A DNA stretch of 39,139 nucleotides from Tessaracoccus bendigoensis DSM 12906 (GTDB taxonomy: Bacteria; Actinomycetota; Actinomycetes; Propionibacteriales; Propionibacteriaceae), in NCBI RefSeq assembly GCF_900141915.1, contig NZ_FQZG01000039.1, positions 1 through 39,139 of the forward strand, given 5' to 3'. The position numbers and the translations under genes are program-made. Positions 13,608 through 22,054 of the stretch are shown piece after piece. Every line of letters begins with the position of its first letter. The stretch's first letter is position 1. A model generated the notes under the pieces. That model made no database searches, was not told the origin of the DNA, and saw only the letters and a program-made list of their open reading frames with translations.

Positions 13608-15570
13608 ACCGATCACGAGGCGCAGCACCGTTCGGGAGGTGTACGCCACCCCGATGGGTCGCGACGTGATCGACAAGGTTCTCCTGCAGACGGGTGTCCC
13701 AGGGCGGACGGTCGCGGCGCTGGCGCCGATCAGGCTCTCCACCCTCGACAGGCTCACACACAGGGTCACCGGGCCCGGATTCATCGACGCCGTCATCGAA
13801 CTGGTCAACTCGGAGACCGGACGCCCCTCGGACGACCCGGCACCCGATCCCGCACCCTGGTGGCGACAGGCCGTCTTCTACCAGGTCTACCCACGCTCGT
13901 TCGCCGACTCGGACGGTGACGGCATCGGCGACCTGCGTGGCGTCATCGACCACCTCGACTACCTGGCCGATCTCGGCGTCGACTGCCTCTGGCTCTCCCC
14001 CATCTTCGACTCACCGAACGAAGACATGGGCTATGACGTTCGCAACTACCGGATGGTCATGAAGGAGATGGGTACCCTCGAAGACCTCGACGAACTGATC
14101 TCCGGATGCCACGAACGCGGCATGCGCATCATCCTCGACCTGGTCGTCAACCACACCTCGGACGAGCATCCCGCCTTCAAGGAGGCGGTCCGCGATCCCG
14201 ACGGGGCCTACGGCGACTACTACTACCTACTTCCCGGCGACCCCGAGCACCCCCCGAACAACTGGACGTCGTTCTTCTCCGGCCCTGCATGGCGCTGGAT
14301 CCCCGAGGCAAGCCGATGGGCTCTGCACCTCTTCGCCGAGGGTCAGATAGACCTGCGGTGGGACAACCCCCAGGTGCGACGCGAAGTCGCCAACATCGTC
14401 GGCTGGTGGCTGGACAGGGGGATCGACGGGTTCCGCCTCGACGTGATCAACTACATCTCCAAGCCTGAGGGCCTGCCTGACGGAAACGAGTTCGTCGGCA
14501 CCCTAATGGGTTTCGTCGGGGTCGAGCACTACTTCTACGGGCCACGCCTCGGCGAGTTCCTGCGCGAATTGCGGCGCGACGGCTTCACGCGCCGGTCGGC
14601 TCCGGCCTCGACCCCTCGCGCCAGGCTCACCGACGGTCGACTCGGCGAACCGCTTGCCCCCGACCCGGTGGCGCTCATGGTGGGTGAAACACCCGGGGTC
14701 GGGATCCAGTTGGGTCGGATGCTCACCGCGGCAGGCCGTGGGGAGTTAGACCTGACCTTCAACTTCGACGTCCTCGACACGCCCGGCCGGACCCGCTGGG
14801 ACTCCTATGTCTACGACGCCGATTACCTGAAGCGCTACTTCCACCGCTATCTGAACGCGCTGGGCCAGAGCGACTGGCTGGCGGTGTTCTTCGACAACCA
14901 CGACAACCCTCGGATGCTGAGCAAGTTGGCTGGCAGCACCGAGTCGGACCCGGCCATACGTTCCGCCATCGGGAAACTGCTGGCCACGATCCAGTTGACG
15001 ATGCGGGGCACGCCGTTCCTGTACCAGGGGCAGGAGTTGGGGGCGGTGAACCAGCCGTTCACCGGCATCGACGACCTGCGTGACGTCGAGTCCATAAACC
15101 GGTATGCGGAACTGCTTGCCGCCGGGGTCGGCCCCCGGGCCGCGTGGCGGGAAATCCTTGCCGGCACCCGCGACCACGCCCGCGTCCCGATGCGTTGGAC
15201 ACCAGAGGGCAGGTTCAGCGAGGCAACCCCCTGGCTCGTGGGACACGACAAGTCACCGGGCTTCTCCGCAGAGGAACAGCTGACCGATCCCCACTCCGTC
15301 CTGGCCTGGCATCGTGACCTCATAGCCCTGCGCCGTGAGCACCCGGCCCTGACGCTCGGCGACCTCGAATGCGTACATCCCAAGAGGAGGGGGTACCTGG
15401 CCTACCTCCGCTCGTTCGGGGAGGAACAGTTCCTGATCGAGTGCAACCTGACGCCGCGGCCGCAGCATCGGCCACGGTTCCGCCCGACGGTGACACCGAT
15501 CCTCGGGGGGCCCCGCCGCCCGACGATGGCCCCCTGGGAGTCGACCGTCAGTCGCCTGGCCCGGGATTGA
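13600..15570 (+). CDS. GH13 alpha-glucosidase (oligo-1,6-glucosidase-like) with an N-terminal extension
   Basis: 656 residues, about 100 longer than ordinary oligo-1,6-glucosidases. Residues 1-85 form an extra module (TVREVYATPMGRDVIDKVLL...) that I cannot assign. The barrel starts at WWRQAVFYQVYPRSF. Region I is DLVVNHTSDEH. Region II is GFRLDVINYISK with nucleophile Asp281. The acid/base is Glu363 in MVGETPGV, and region IV is FFDNHDNPR with Asp435. Val282 after the nucleophile is the residue seen in alpha-1,6-specific members, which suggests isomaltose-type substrates. There is no signal peptide, so it is cytoplasmic and acts on sugars brought in by the coupled symporter. GTG 13600 has AGGAGG four bases upstream. 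It ends at a bidirectional terminator. Confidence 0.87.
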   Translation: MAEPITRRSTVREVYATPMGRDVIDKVLLQTGVPGRTVAALAPIRLSTLDRLTHRVTGPGFIDAVIELVNSETGRPSDDPAPDPAPWWRQAVFYQVYPRSFADSDGDGIGDLRGVIDHLDYLADLGVDCLWLSPIFDSPNEDMGYDVRNYRMVMKEMGTLEDLDELISGCHERGMRIILDLVVNHTSDEHPAFKEAVRDPDGAYGDYYYLLPGDPEHPPNNWTSFFSGPAWRWIPEASRWALHLFAEGQIDLRWDNPQVRREVANIVGWWLDRGIDGFRLDVINYISKPEGLPDGNEFVGTLMGFVGVEHYFYGPRLGEFLRELRRDGFTRRSAPASTPRARLTDGRLGEPLAPDPVALMVGETPGVGIQLGRMLTAAGRGELDLTFNFDVLDTPGRTRWDSYVYDADYLKRYFHRYLNALGQSDWLAVFFDNHDNPRMLSKLAGSTESDPAIRSAIGKLLATIQLTMRGTPFLYQGQELGAVNQPFTGIDDLRDVESINRYAELLAAGVGPRAAWREILAGTRDHARVPMRWTPEGRFSEATPWLVGHDKSPGFSAEEQLTDPHSVLAWHRDLIALRREHPALTLGDLECVHPKRRGYLAYLRSFGEEQFLIECNLTPRPQHRPRFRPTVTPILGGPRRPTMAPWESTVSRLARD

Positions 15571-15571
15571 C

Positions 15572-15605
15572 GAAGGCGCGGCACCCCTCGGGGCACCGCG
15601 CCTTC
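15572..15605. terminator. Bidirectional hairpin between convergent GH13 and phosphohexomutase genes
   Basis: GAAGGCGCGG (15572-15581) pairs perfectly with CCGCGCCTTC (15596-15605). The loop contains a further CCCC/GGGG stem. There is no strong T-run on either side, as is common in GC-rich actinobacteria. Confidence 0.8.
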
Positions 15606-15617
15606 AGCGTCATCGGC

Positions 15618-17045
15618 TCAGAGGCCCAGGAACTCCCGGAACTCCTCGCAGCACTTCTCGGCCCGTGCCTCATCCGGCAACTCGCAGAAGATGCGCAGGA
15701 GCGGCTCGGTGCCGGAGAAGCGGGCGATGATCCAGCCGTCCTCGAAGTAGACCTTGCAGCCGTCTTCGTAAGAGGTGCGCACGACGGGCTCGCTGAACGT
15801 CGGGAGCTTCTTCTCCACCATCAAGGTGTTGAGGATCTCCGGCTTGCGGTCCATGTCGAACTTGAAGTCGGTCTCGGCCATGTAGTGCGGCGGGAACTGG
15901 CCGACGATCTCGGCGTAGATCTGGCTCATGGGCTTGCCGACGACGGCGATCATCTCGACGAGAAGCGCGGCGGCATAGATGCCGTCTTTACCTGCGATGT
16001 GGCCACGGACGGTGAGGCCGCCGGAGCTCTCGCCACCGATGACGGCGTCGGTCTCGAGCATCTTGCCGGAGATCCACTTGAACCCGACAGGCACCTCATA
16101 GGCCTTCTCGCCGAACTGTTCGGCGACATCGTCGAGCAGCGACGTGGTGGCCACGTTGCGCACGACCGCGCCCTTCCAGCCCTTGTACTTCAGGAGGTAG
16201 TAGTACAGGATCACCAGCAGCTGGTTGGGGTGCAGGAAATTGCCCTGGTCGTCGATGATGCCGATCCGGTCGGCGTCACCGTCGGTGGCGATGCCCAGGT
16301 CGCACTTGTTCTCGACGACGTAGCGGGAGAGGGCCTGGAGTGTGTGCGAGGACGGCGAGGGCAGCCGACCACCGAACAGGGTGTCGTGGCGGTCGTTGAT
16401 CACCTCGACGTCGGCGCGCGCCGTCATCAGGATCGTCTGCAGTGAAGTCTTGGAGACACCGAACATCGGGTCGAGGGCGATCTTCAGCCCGGCCTCACGG
16501 ATGGCTTCCATGTTGACCTGGTTGATGATCGAGTCGATGTAGCCGTTGAAGGTGTTGATCTCCTCGATGGCACCCGTCTCGATGCCCTTGTCGTAGGCGA
16601 TCGTCGGGATGTCGGCCTCGGGGGCGCCCTCGAGCGACTCCATGCGGTGCTCGATGTCCAACGTCACGTCCTGATCGGCGTCCTTGCCCCCACGGGTGAA
16701 GACCTTGATGCCGTTGTACAGGGCGGGGTTGTGCGAGGCGGTGATCGCCATGCCGTAGGGGAAGTTCTGGTCCTTGACCGTCCACATGATCAGCGGGGTC
16801 GGCGCCTGCGCCACCTTGATCACCTTGGTCGGGATGCCGTACCCGGCGAACACCTCAGCGGCCCAGCCAGCTGAAACATCCGAGAGGAAGCGTCGGTCGT
16901 AACCGATCACGATGCCCTCCTGGGCAACACCTTCATCAATCATCCGCGCTGCGAGCGCCGCTGCAAGCAGCATCACGTTCGCCCGGATGAATTCGTCGCC
17001 GATGATCGCTCGCCATCCGCCGGTTCCAAAGTTGATTCTCGCCAC
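15618..17045 (-). CDS. Phosphoglucomutase/phosphomannomutase family protein
   Basis: A 475-residue alpha-D-phosphohexomutase that interconverts sugar 1- and 6-phosphates through a phosphoserine. All four domain signatures are present: the catalytic loop TASHNP with Ser104, the metal loop ATDGDADR near residue 258, the sugar-binding GGESSGG near 340, and the phosphate-binding RFSGTEPLLRIF near 445. It opens with FGTGGWRAIIGDEF. Preference for glucose or mannose cannot be decided by eye. GTG 17045 has TAGTCT six bases upstream and no Shine-Dalgarno site. It converges on the GH13 gene, and a glucose 1-phosphate/6-phosphate role would fit alpha-glucoside use. Confidence 0.88.
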   Translation of the reverse strand: MARINFGTGGWRAIIGDEFIRANVMLLAAALAARMIDEGVAQEGIVIGYDRRFLSDVSAGWAAEVFAGYGIPTKVIKVAQAPTPLIMWTVKDQNFPYGMAITASHNPALYNGIKVFTRGGKDADQDVTLDIEHRMESLEGAPEADIPTIAYDKGIETGAIEEINTFNGYIDSIINQVNMEAIREAGLKIALDPMFGVSKTSLQTILMTARADVEVINDRHDTLFGGRLPSPSSHTLQALSRYVVENKCDLGIATDGDADRIGIIDDQGNFLHPNQLLVILYYYLLKYKGWKGAVVRNVATTSLLDDVAEQFGEKAYEVPVGFKWISGKMLETDAVIGGESSGGLTVRGHIAGKDGIYAAALLVEMIAVVGKPMSQIYAEIVGQFPPHYMAETDFKFDMDRKPEILNTLMVEKKLPTFSEPVVRTSYEDGCKVYFEDGWIIARFSGTEPLLRIFCELPDEARAEKCCEEFREFLGL

Positions 17046-17051
17046 ACCTGA

Positions 17052-17057
17052 AGACTA
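17052..17057 (-). promoter_or_regulatory. -10 box of the phosphohexomutase gene
   Basis: TAGTCT, six bases, GTG at 17045: leaderless arrangement. Confidence 0.5.
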
Positions 17058-17111
17058 GACCCGACACCCGGCGTGAACGGTCACCATCGCGAGCGAACGC
17101 GCATAGTTGTT

Positions 17112-17135
17112 GCGCAGCCGCTCAGACGGCTGCGC
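17112..17135. terminator. Hairpin after the ABC-F gene
   Basis: GCGCAGCCG (17112-17120) and CGGCTGCGC (17127-17135) form a perfect 9-bp stem with a 6-nt loop, beginning 8 bp past the ABC-F stop. On the minus strand it is followed by AACAACT rather than a T-run. It separates the ABC-F gene from the phosphohexomutase promoter. Confidence 0.65.
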
Positions 17136-17143
17136 GGCACCGG

Positions 17144-18742
17144 TCAGGCAAGGTCGATCAACTCGATGTAGTCATGCGACCAGAGGTCCTCAACCCCGTC
17201 CGGCAGCACGAGCACCCTGTCGGGTTGCAGGGCCTCGACCGCGCCGGGATCGTGCGTCACCAGTACAACCGATCCCGCATACGTGCGGATGGCGTTGAGC
17301 ACCTCGGCGCGGGAGGCGGGGTCGAGGTTGTTCGTCGGTTCGTCCAGGAGCAGCACATTGGCTGCGGAGACGACCAGCATCGCCAGGGCGAGACGGGTCT
17401 TCTCCCCACCGGAGAGCACCTTCGCGGGCTTGGCCACGTCGTCACCGGAGAACAGGAACGAGCCGAGCACCTTTCGGACCTCGGTGTCGTTGAGGTTCGG
17501 CGAGGCCGAGACCATGTTTTCGAGCACGCTGCGGCTCACATCGAGGGTTTCGTGTTCCTGCGCGTAGTAGCCGACCCTTGCACCGTGGCCGAGCTCGACC
17601 CGACCGGACGACGCCTCCTCGATGCCGTAGAGGATCCGCAGCATCGTCGTCTTGCCTGCGCCGTTGAGGCCGAGGATGACGACCTTCGAGCCGCGGTCGA
17701 TGGCGAGGTCGACGGCGGTGAACACCTCAAGCGAGCCGTACGACTTGCTGAGCTCGTAGCCCCTGAGCGGGGTCTTGCCTGACGGCGCGGGATCCGGGAA
17801 CCGGATCTTCGCGACCTGATCCTGGGCACGCTCCCCCTCCACGCCGGCCAGCAACTTCTCCGCCCTCTTGGCCATGTTCTGCGCGGCGACGGCCTTGGTG
17901 GCCTTGGCGCGCATCTTGTCCGCCTGCGCCATCAGTTGCGACGCCTTGCGCTCGGCATTGGCAAGTTCGCGCTTGCGGCGCTTCTCGTCGGTCTCCCGCT
18001 GCAGCAGGTAGCGCTTCCAATCCATCGAATAGATGTCGAGCTCTGAGCGGTTCGCGTCGAGGTGGTAGACCTTGTTGACGACGGCTTCGAGGAGCGCGGT
18101 GTCGTGCGAGATGATGATGAGCCCGCCCGGGAACCCCTGGAGATAACCGCGAAGCCAGACGATGGAGTCCGCGTCCAGGTGGTTGGTCGGCTCGTCGAGC
18201 AGCAACGTATCTGCGTCGGAGAACAGGATGCGGGCCAGTTCGATGCGGCGACGCTGGCCGCCGGATAGCGTCTTCAGCGGCTGCCCGAGCACCCGATCCG
18301 GCAGTCCGAGGTTCGACGCGATCCGCGCGGCCTCCGATTCGGCGCCGTATCCGCCTGCCGCGACGAACGCCGCCTCTGCACGCGCGTAGGCGGCCATGGC
18401 CTCTTCACGCTCCGCGCCGTCGGCGGTGGCCATCGTCTCCTCGGCACGGCGCATCCGCCGCATCACCTGATCGAGGCCACGGGCGCCGAGCACACGGTCG
18501 CGGGCGATCTGCTCCGGGTCGCCCGAGCGCGGATCCTGTGGGAGGTAGCCGAGTTGGCCGCTGCGCGTCACCGTGCCCCCGGCGGGCATCGACTCCCCGG
18601 CGAGGATCCGGGTGAGTGTCGTCTTCCCTGCCCCGTTACGGCCCACGAGCCCGATCCGGTCGCCGCCGATGACCTGGAAGCTCACGGGAGACAACAGCAG
18701 CCGGGCACCTGCCCGCACCTCAACATCCTTGACCTGTAGCAC
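17144..18742 (-). CDS. ABC-F family ATPase (ribosome-associated type)
   Basis: A 532-residue protein with two nucleotide-binding domains and no membrane segments. The first has GRNGAGKTT near residue 35, LSGGQRRR and LLLDEPTNHLD. The second has GLNGAGKTT near 360, LSGGEKTR and LLLDEPTNNLD. Between them (about 245-320) lies a long basic coiled-coil linker, the ABC-F P-site tether. Members act on stalled or initiating ribosomes, and some protect against antibiotics. Resistance cannot be claimed from sequence alone. Length and neighbourhood resemble M. tuberculosis Rv1473 (from memory). The start is GTG at 18742; no clear Shine-Dalgarno site, only AGG four bases upstream. Confidence 0.88.
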   Translation of the reverse strand: MLQVKDVEVRAGARLLLSPVSFQVIGGDRIGLVGRNGAGKTTLTRILAGESMPAGGTVTRSGQLGYLPQDPRSGDPEQIARDRVLGARGLDQVMRRMRRAEETMATADGAEREEAMAAYARAEAAFVAAGGYGAESEAARIASNLGLPDRVLGQPLKTLSGGQRRRIELARILFSDADTLLLDEPTNHLDADSIVWLRGYLQGFPGGLIIISHDTALLEAVVNKVYHLDANRSELDIYSMDWKRYLLQRETDEKRRKRELANAERKASQLMAQADKMRAKATKAVAAQNMAKRAEKLLAGVEGERAQDQVAKIRFPDPAPSGKTPLRGYELSKSYGSLEVFTAVDLAIDRGSKVVILGLNGAGKTTMLRILYGIEEASSGRVELGHGARVGYYAQEHETLDVSRSVLENMVSASPNLNDTEVRKVLGSFLFSGDDVAKPAKVLSGGEKTRLALAMLVVSAANVLLLDEPTNNLDPASRAEVLNAIRTYAGSVVLVTHDPGAVEALQPDRVLVLPDGVEDLWSHDYIELIDLA

Positions 18743-18805
18743 CGACCTATTTTCGCGGTCTTACCCCGATTAACCAAACCAGGGGGCCAGGGATCGATCC
18801 AGAAC

Positions 18806-18825
18806 CGGGCAGGGGGCCCCGCCCG
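18806..18825. terminator. Possible hairpin after the alpha/beta hydrolase gene
   Basis: CGGGC (18806-18810) and GCCCG (18821-18825) enclose a GGGGG/CCCC stretch that can extend the stem after one mismatch. It lies about 20 bp past the hydrolase stop. The minus-strand read continues into TGGTTTGGTT further on. Confidence 0.35.
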
Positions 18826-18843
18826 TCCAGCTCGGTCTCCGGA

Positions 18844-19671
18844 TCAGTCGAGCCGTGAGACGAAGTCGAGGATCGCACCCTCCCACTGCTCGGCGTGAGA
18901 GTCGTTCGCCCCGTGTGGGGCACCCTTGAGGACCACGAGTTCGGCGTGCGGAACCAGCTCGGGCATCCGCGCCGAGGAGGCCCCGAGCGGAACGTTCTGG
19001 TCGCCGTCGCCATGCAGCACGAGGGTGGGCACCTTGATGGCCGCCACCTCGGCTCGGAGATCGGTGGCCCAGATCAGGATGGTTGCCGGAGCCGCGATCG
19101 CCCCTGATTGGCGGGCGATCTGCAGGGCCTCCCCGCGGATCTCCTCATCGACGAGCAGCCCTGCATCCTGCGTGGAGTAGAAGGTGGTTATGAAGGAGTC
19201 GAGGAAAGCATCACGGTCTGCCGCGCAGCCTCTCGACAGCTCCTCGAACGCGGACATCGGCATGGCACCGTCAGGGTTGTTGTCCGAGATACACAAAGCA
19301 GGGGTGATCGAACCGGAGAAGATCACCCCTGCGACCCGCTCGTTGTGGCGCCCGGCCAGTTTCGCGGCCTCTCCACCACCCATGGAGAAGCCGAGCACAA
19401 CGGCATCGTGCAGGTCGAGGTATTCCAGGAGGGAAGCGGTGTCCGCCGCCAGAGTGTCGTAGTCGTAGCCGCTGTCGGGCTTGCCGGATTCGCCGAAACC
19501 TCGCCGGTCATAGGTGATGACCCGCAGCCCTGCCTCGTAGAAGGAGGCGGCGTTGCGGTTGAAAGTCGAGCCGGAGAGCGGCCATCCGTGGATCAGCACG
19601 AGTGGCCGGCCCTCGCCGCCGGTGTCGGTGTAGTGCAGGGATAGGCCGTCGGGCGTAGTCAGGTGCGGCAT
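18844..19671 (-). CDS. Alpha/beta hydrolase (non-heme chloroperoxidase/esterase type)
   Basis: A 275-residue alpha/beta-fold hydrolase. The oxyanion segment is LIHGWPLSGSTF near residue 27, followed by YDRRGFGESGKP. The nucleophile elbow is LGFSMGGGE near 95, the acid is Asp in LHGDGDQNVP near 220, and the histidine is in GAPHGAND near 250. This combination and length are typical of cofactor-free haloperoxidases, which in practice are esterases or perhydrolases. The substrate is unknown. I start at ATG 19671 because GGAGG lies six bases upstream. Longer in-frame starts lack a ribosome-binding site. The gene stands alone between the suf operon and ABC-F. Confidence 0.85.
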   Translation of the reverse strand: MPHLTTPDGLSLHYTDTGGEGRPLVLIHGWPLSGSTFNRNAASFYEAGLRVITYDRRGFGESGKPDSGYDYDTLAADTASLLEYLDLHDAVVLGFSMGGGEAAKLAGRHNERVAGVIFSGSITPALCISDNNPDGAMPMSAFEELSRGCAADRDAFLDSFITTFYSTQDAGLLVDEEIRGEALQIARQSGAIAAPATILIWATDLRAEVAAIKVPTLVLHGDGDQNVPLGASSARMPELVPHAELVVLKGAPHGANDSHAEQWEGAILDFVSRLD

Positions 19672-19845
19672 CTTCGCCTCCATCCAGGTCTGGTGGCTCC
19701 AGCCTAGCGGCCCGTCACGCCTAATTGCACGGGTATAGGGCGCCATTCGGGCGACTGACTTCGTTGTCGTCGGTCGACGTAGAACACCGCTACGACTGAC
19801 CTCCTACGCCTTGCCATTCATCCCGACTGACACCCCATACTCATC

Positions 19846-19861
19846 CGCACCTTCAGGTGCG
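19846..19861. terminator. Possible hairpin downstream of the suf operon
   Basis: CGCACC-TTCA-GGTGCG is a perfect 6-bp stem with a tetraloop, about 70 bp past the sufT stop. There is no T-run. Apart from this, the 261-bp gap 19672-19932 holds nothing recognised. Confidence 0.3.
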
Positions 19862-19932
19862 ACAGACCACTAGTGAAGGTTCGCATTGCGCATACCGGCA
19901 TCCACAAAGTCAGGGCCCCAGCCGCGACCGCC

Positions 19933-20325
19933 TCAGAGGTTGTAGCCGATGGCCCTCAACTGCTCGCGACCGTCTTCGGAGATCATCTCAAGGGTCCACG
20001 GCGGTAGCCACACCCAGTTGATGGTCACGGAATTGACCAGCGTGTCGAGCACGTACTTCGTGTCGTACTCGATCTTGTCGGTCAGGGGGCAGGTCGGCGA
20101 AGTCAGCGTCATGTCGATCGTCACATCGCCCTGGTCGTCGACCTGCACGCCGTAGACGAGGCCCAGGTCGACGACGTTTACCATCAACTCCGGGTCGACA
20201 ACGTCCTTCATCGCCTCGAGGACCTCGTCCTCGGTAGGTAGTACCGGCTTGGTGTCATGGCTCAGGTCGACGTCAGGCAGTTCATCCTTGACGAGGTCGC
20301 TCGGCCTCTGGTCCGGGGTGTACAT
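19933..20325 (-). CDS. sufT: SufT-like metal-sulfur cluster assembly factor (MIP18/DUF59 family)
   Basis: A 130-residue MIP18-family protein, thought to help mature Fe-S proteins. The domain spans about residues 32-130: EVLEAMKDVVDPELMVNVVD, GLVYGVQVDD, then MTLTSPTCPLTD with the conserved Cys that family members use, and the ending VWLPPWTLEMISEDGREQL typical of SufT. The first 30 residues are acidic and unconserved. ATG 20325 has AAGGAG six bases upstream and overlaps the sufU stop by one base (TGATG). It is the last gene of the suf operon. Confidence 0.9.
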   Translation of the reverse strand: MYTPDQRPSDLVKDELPDVDLSHDTKPVLPTEDEVLEAMKDVVDPELMVNVVDLGLVYGVQVDDQGDVTIDMTLTSPTCPLTDKIEYDTKYVLDTLVNSVTINWVWLPPWTLEMISEDGREQLRAIGYNL

Positions 20326-20768
20326 CAGTTCTCCTTGGTGGTGGCTTGCAGGGTGGCATCGCGCATCGCGGACCACCCGAGGAGGGCGCACTTGACGCGC
20401 GCCGGGAACTTGGAGACTCCGGCGAACGCGATCGCGTCCTCGAAGACGTCTTCGTCGGGGGCGATCCTGCCCTGGGACTGCATCATCTCCAGGAACCGAT
20501 CGTGCAACTCGAGCGCATGAGCGGTCGTTCCCCCGATCAGCAGATCGGTCATCACCGAGGTGGAGGCCTGAGAGATGGAGCAACCCTCCCCTTCGTAGGA
20601 GATGTCTGCGATGGTGTCGCCGTCGAGATGGACCCGCAGGGTCAACTCATCACCACAGGACGGGTTCACGTGGTGCACTTCCGCGCCGTAGCCGTCGCGG
20701 AGCCCGCTGTGGTGCTTCTCACGGTAGTGATCGAGGATGATCGTCTGGTACAACTCGTCGATGTTCAT
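20325..20768 (-). CDS. sufU: SufU zinc-dependent sulfurtransferase
   Basis: A 147-residue SUF-type IscU-like protein that accepts sulfur from SufS and passes it to the SufBCD scaffold. Ligands are in the expected places: Cys38 and Asp40 in NPSCGD, Cys63 in GEGCSISQAS, and Cys127 in RVKCALLGW. It has the 18-21-residue insertion between the second and third Cys that separates zinc-binding SufU from IscU (GRIAPDEDVFEDAIAFAGV). ATG 20768 follows GAAGG. It lies 13 nt after sufS. Confidence 0.92.
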   Translation of the reverse strand: MNIDELYQTIILDHYREKHHSGLRDGYGAEVHHVNPSCGDELTLRVHLDGDTIADISYEGEGCSISQASTSVMTDLLIGGTTAHALELHDRFLEMMQSQGRIAPDEDVFEDAIAFAGVSKFPARVKCALLGWSAMRDATLQATTKEN

Positions 20769-20781
20769 GGATCCTTCGCTT

Positions 20782-22017
20782 TCAGAGCTTCGGCGCGAAG
20801 TAGTTGCGGGTGAACACCAACGCGTCCGCGAGCGCGTCGATCTCGGCCAGCGTGGTGTACAGGTAGCTCGACGCTCGGGTCGAGCTCTGCTCCCCCAGCC
20901 GCTTGTGCAGCGGGCGGGCGCAGTGGTGCCCACCACGGATCGCCACCCCGCGCGAATCCAGCACCTGCATCACGTCATGCGGATGCACGCCCGACAAGTT
21001 GAAGGAGATCGCGCTGCCCCGGTCGACGGTGTCGGTCGGGCCGAGGATACGCAGACCATCGATGGTCGTCAGCTTCCCGAGCGCATAGGCGGTGAGTTCG
21101 TCATCGTGCGCCGCGATGTTGTCCATCCCCAAACCTTGCAGATAATCGACCGCCGCCCCCAGACCCACCGCCTGGGCGATCGGCGGAGTGCCTGCCTCGA
21201 ACCGGTGGGGCGGTGCCGCATAGGTCGAATGCGTCATCTCGACGACCTCGATCATCTCGCCGCCACCGAGGAAGGGTGGCAGCTCGGCGAGCAGGCCGTA
21301 GCGCCCCCACAACACGCCGATACCGGTGGGGCCGACCATCTTGTGGCCGGTGAAGGCGACAAGATCGGCCCCCAGCAACGACACTTCAGTAGGGACGTGA
21401 GGCACGCCTTGCGAGGCATCCACGACCATGACGGCCCCCACTGCGTGCGCGGAAGCCGCGATGCCGGGGATCGAATTGCGGGTGCCGAGCACGTTCGAGA
21501 CCCAGGTCAAAGAAACCACCTTTGTGCGTTCGTTGATGAGCCGCTCGCGTTCGGCCTTCTCAAGGTCGAGGCGACCGTCGTCGGTGATGTCGAACCAGCG
21601 AAGCGTCGCCCCGGTGCGCTCGCACACCAATTGCCAGGGCACGATGTTCGAGTGGTGCTCCATGACGGAGATGACCACCTCGTCGCCGGGCCCCAACCGG
21701 GACGCGAGGGTGTTCGCGGCCAGGTTCAGGGCTTCTGAGGCGTTCTTGGTGAACACGATCTCCTCGGCACTGGCAGCCCCGACGAACGCCCCGATCTTCG
21801 CCCGTGCACCTTCGAACGCTTCCGTGGCCTCCGCACCCAGTTGGTGCATGGCGCGCGCCACGTTCGCGTTGTGCTGAAGGTAGAACTCTGCCATGGCGTC
21901 CACCACCTGGCGCGGCTTCTGAGACGTGTTGGCCGAGTCGAGGTAGCTGAGGGGCCACTGCCCCACCGTGCGTCCCAGGATCGGGAAATCCGCCCGTACC
22001 TTTTCGACGTCGTACAT
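20782..22017 (-). CDS. sufS: Cysteine desulfurase SufS (type II)
   Basis: A 411-residue PLP enzyme that converts cysteine to alanine and a protein-bound persulfide. The PLP lysine is Lys226 in FTGHKMVGPTG. The catalytic cysteine is Cys366 in RGGHHCARPLH, within the short rigid loop of group II enzymes that need an activator (here SufU). HHSNIVPWQ (near residue 122) and the C-terminal RASSYLYTTLAEID are also typical. ATG 22017 has AAAGG six bases upstream. It sits between sufC and sufU. Confidence 0.95.
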   Translation of the reverse strand: MYDVEKVRADFPILGRTVGQWPLSYLDSANTSQKPRQVVDAMAEFYLQHNANVARAMHQLGAEATEAFEGARAKIGAFVGAASAEEIVFTKNASEALNLAANTLASRLGPGDEVVISVMEHHSNIVPWQLVCERTGATLRWFDITDDGRLDLEKAERERLINERTKVVSLTWVSNVLGTRNSIPGIAASAHAVGAVMVVDASQGVPHVPTEVSLLGADLVAFTGHKMVGPTGIGVLWGRYGLLAELPPFLGGGEMIEVVEMTHSTYAAPPHRFEAGTPPIAQAVGLGAAVDYLQGLGMDNIAAHDDELTAYALGKLTTIDGLRILGPTDTVDRGSAISFNLSGVHPHDVMQVLDSRGVAIRGGHHCARPLHKRLGEQSSTRASSYLYTTLAEIDALADALVFTRNYFAPKL

Positions 22018-22054
22018 CAGTTGCCTTTCTGACTGCTGGTTGCGGGAACGAGGC

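Noticed and set aside
17144-18742. Antibiotic resistance call for the ABC-F protein
   Set aside because: Resistance and housekeeping ABC-F proteins share these motifs, and nothing in the tether or neighbourhood supports resistance specifically.
19672-19932. Small gene or tRNA in the gap between sufT and the hydrolase
   Set aside because: No cloverleaf, no ribosome-binding site with a plausible frame; only a weak 6-bp hairpin is visible.
20737-21738. Plus-strand open frame (333 codons) antisense to sufS
   Set aside because: It lies wholly over sufS, whose catalytic residues are intact; composition is that of an antisense shadow.
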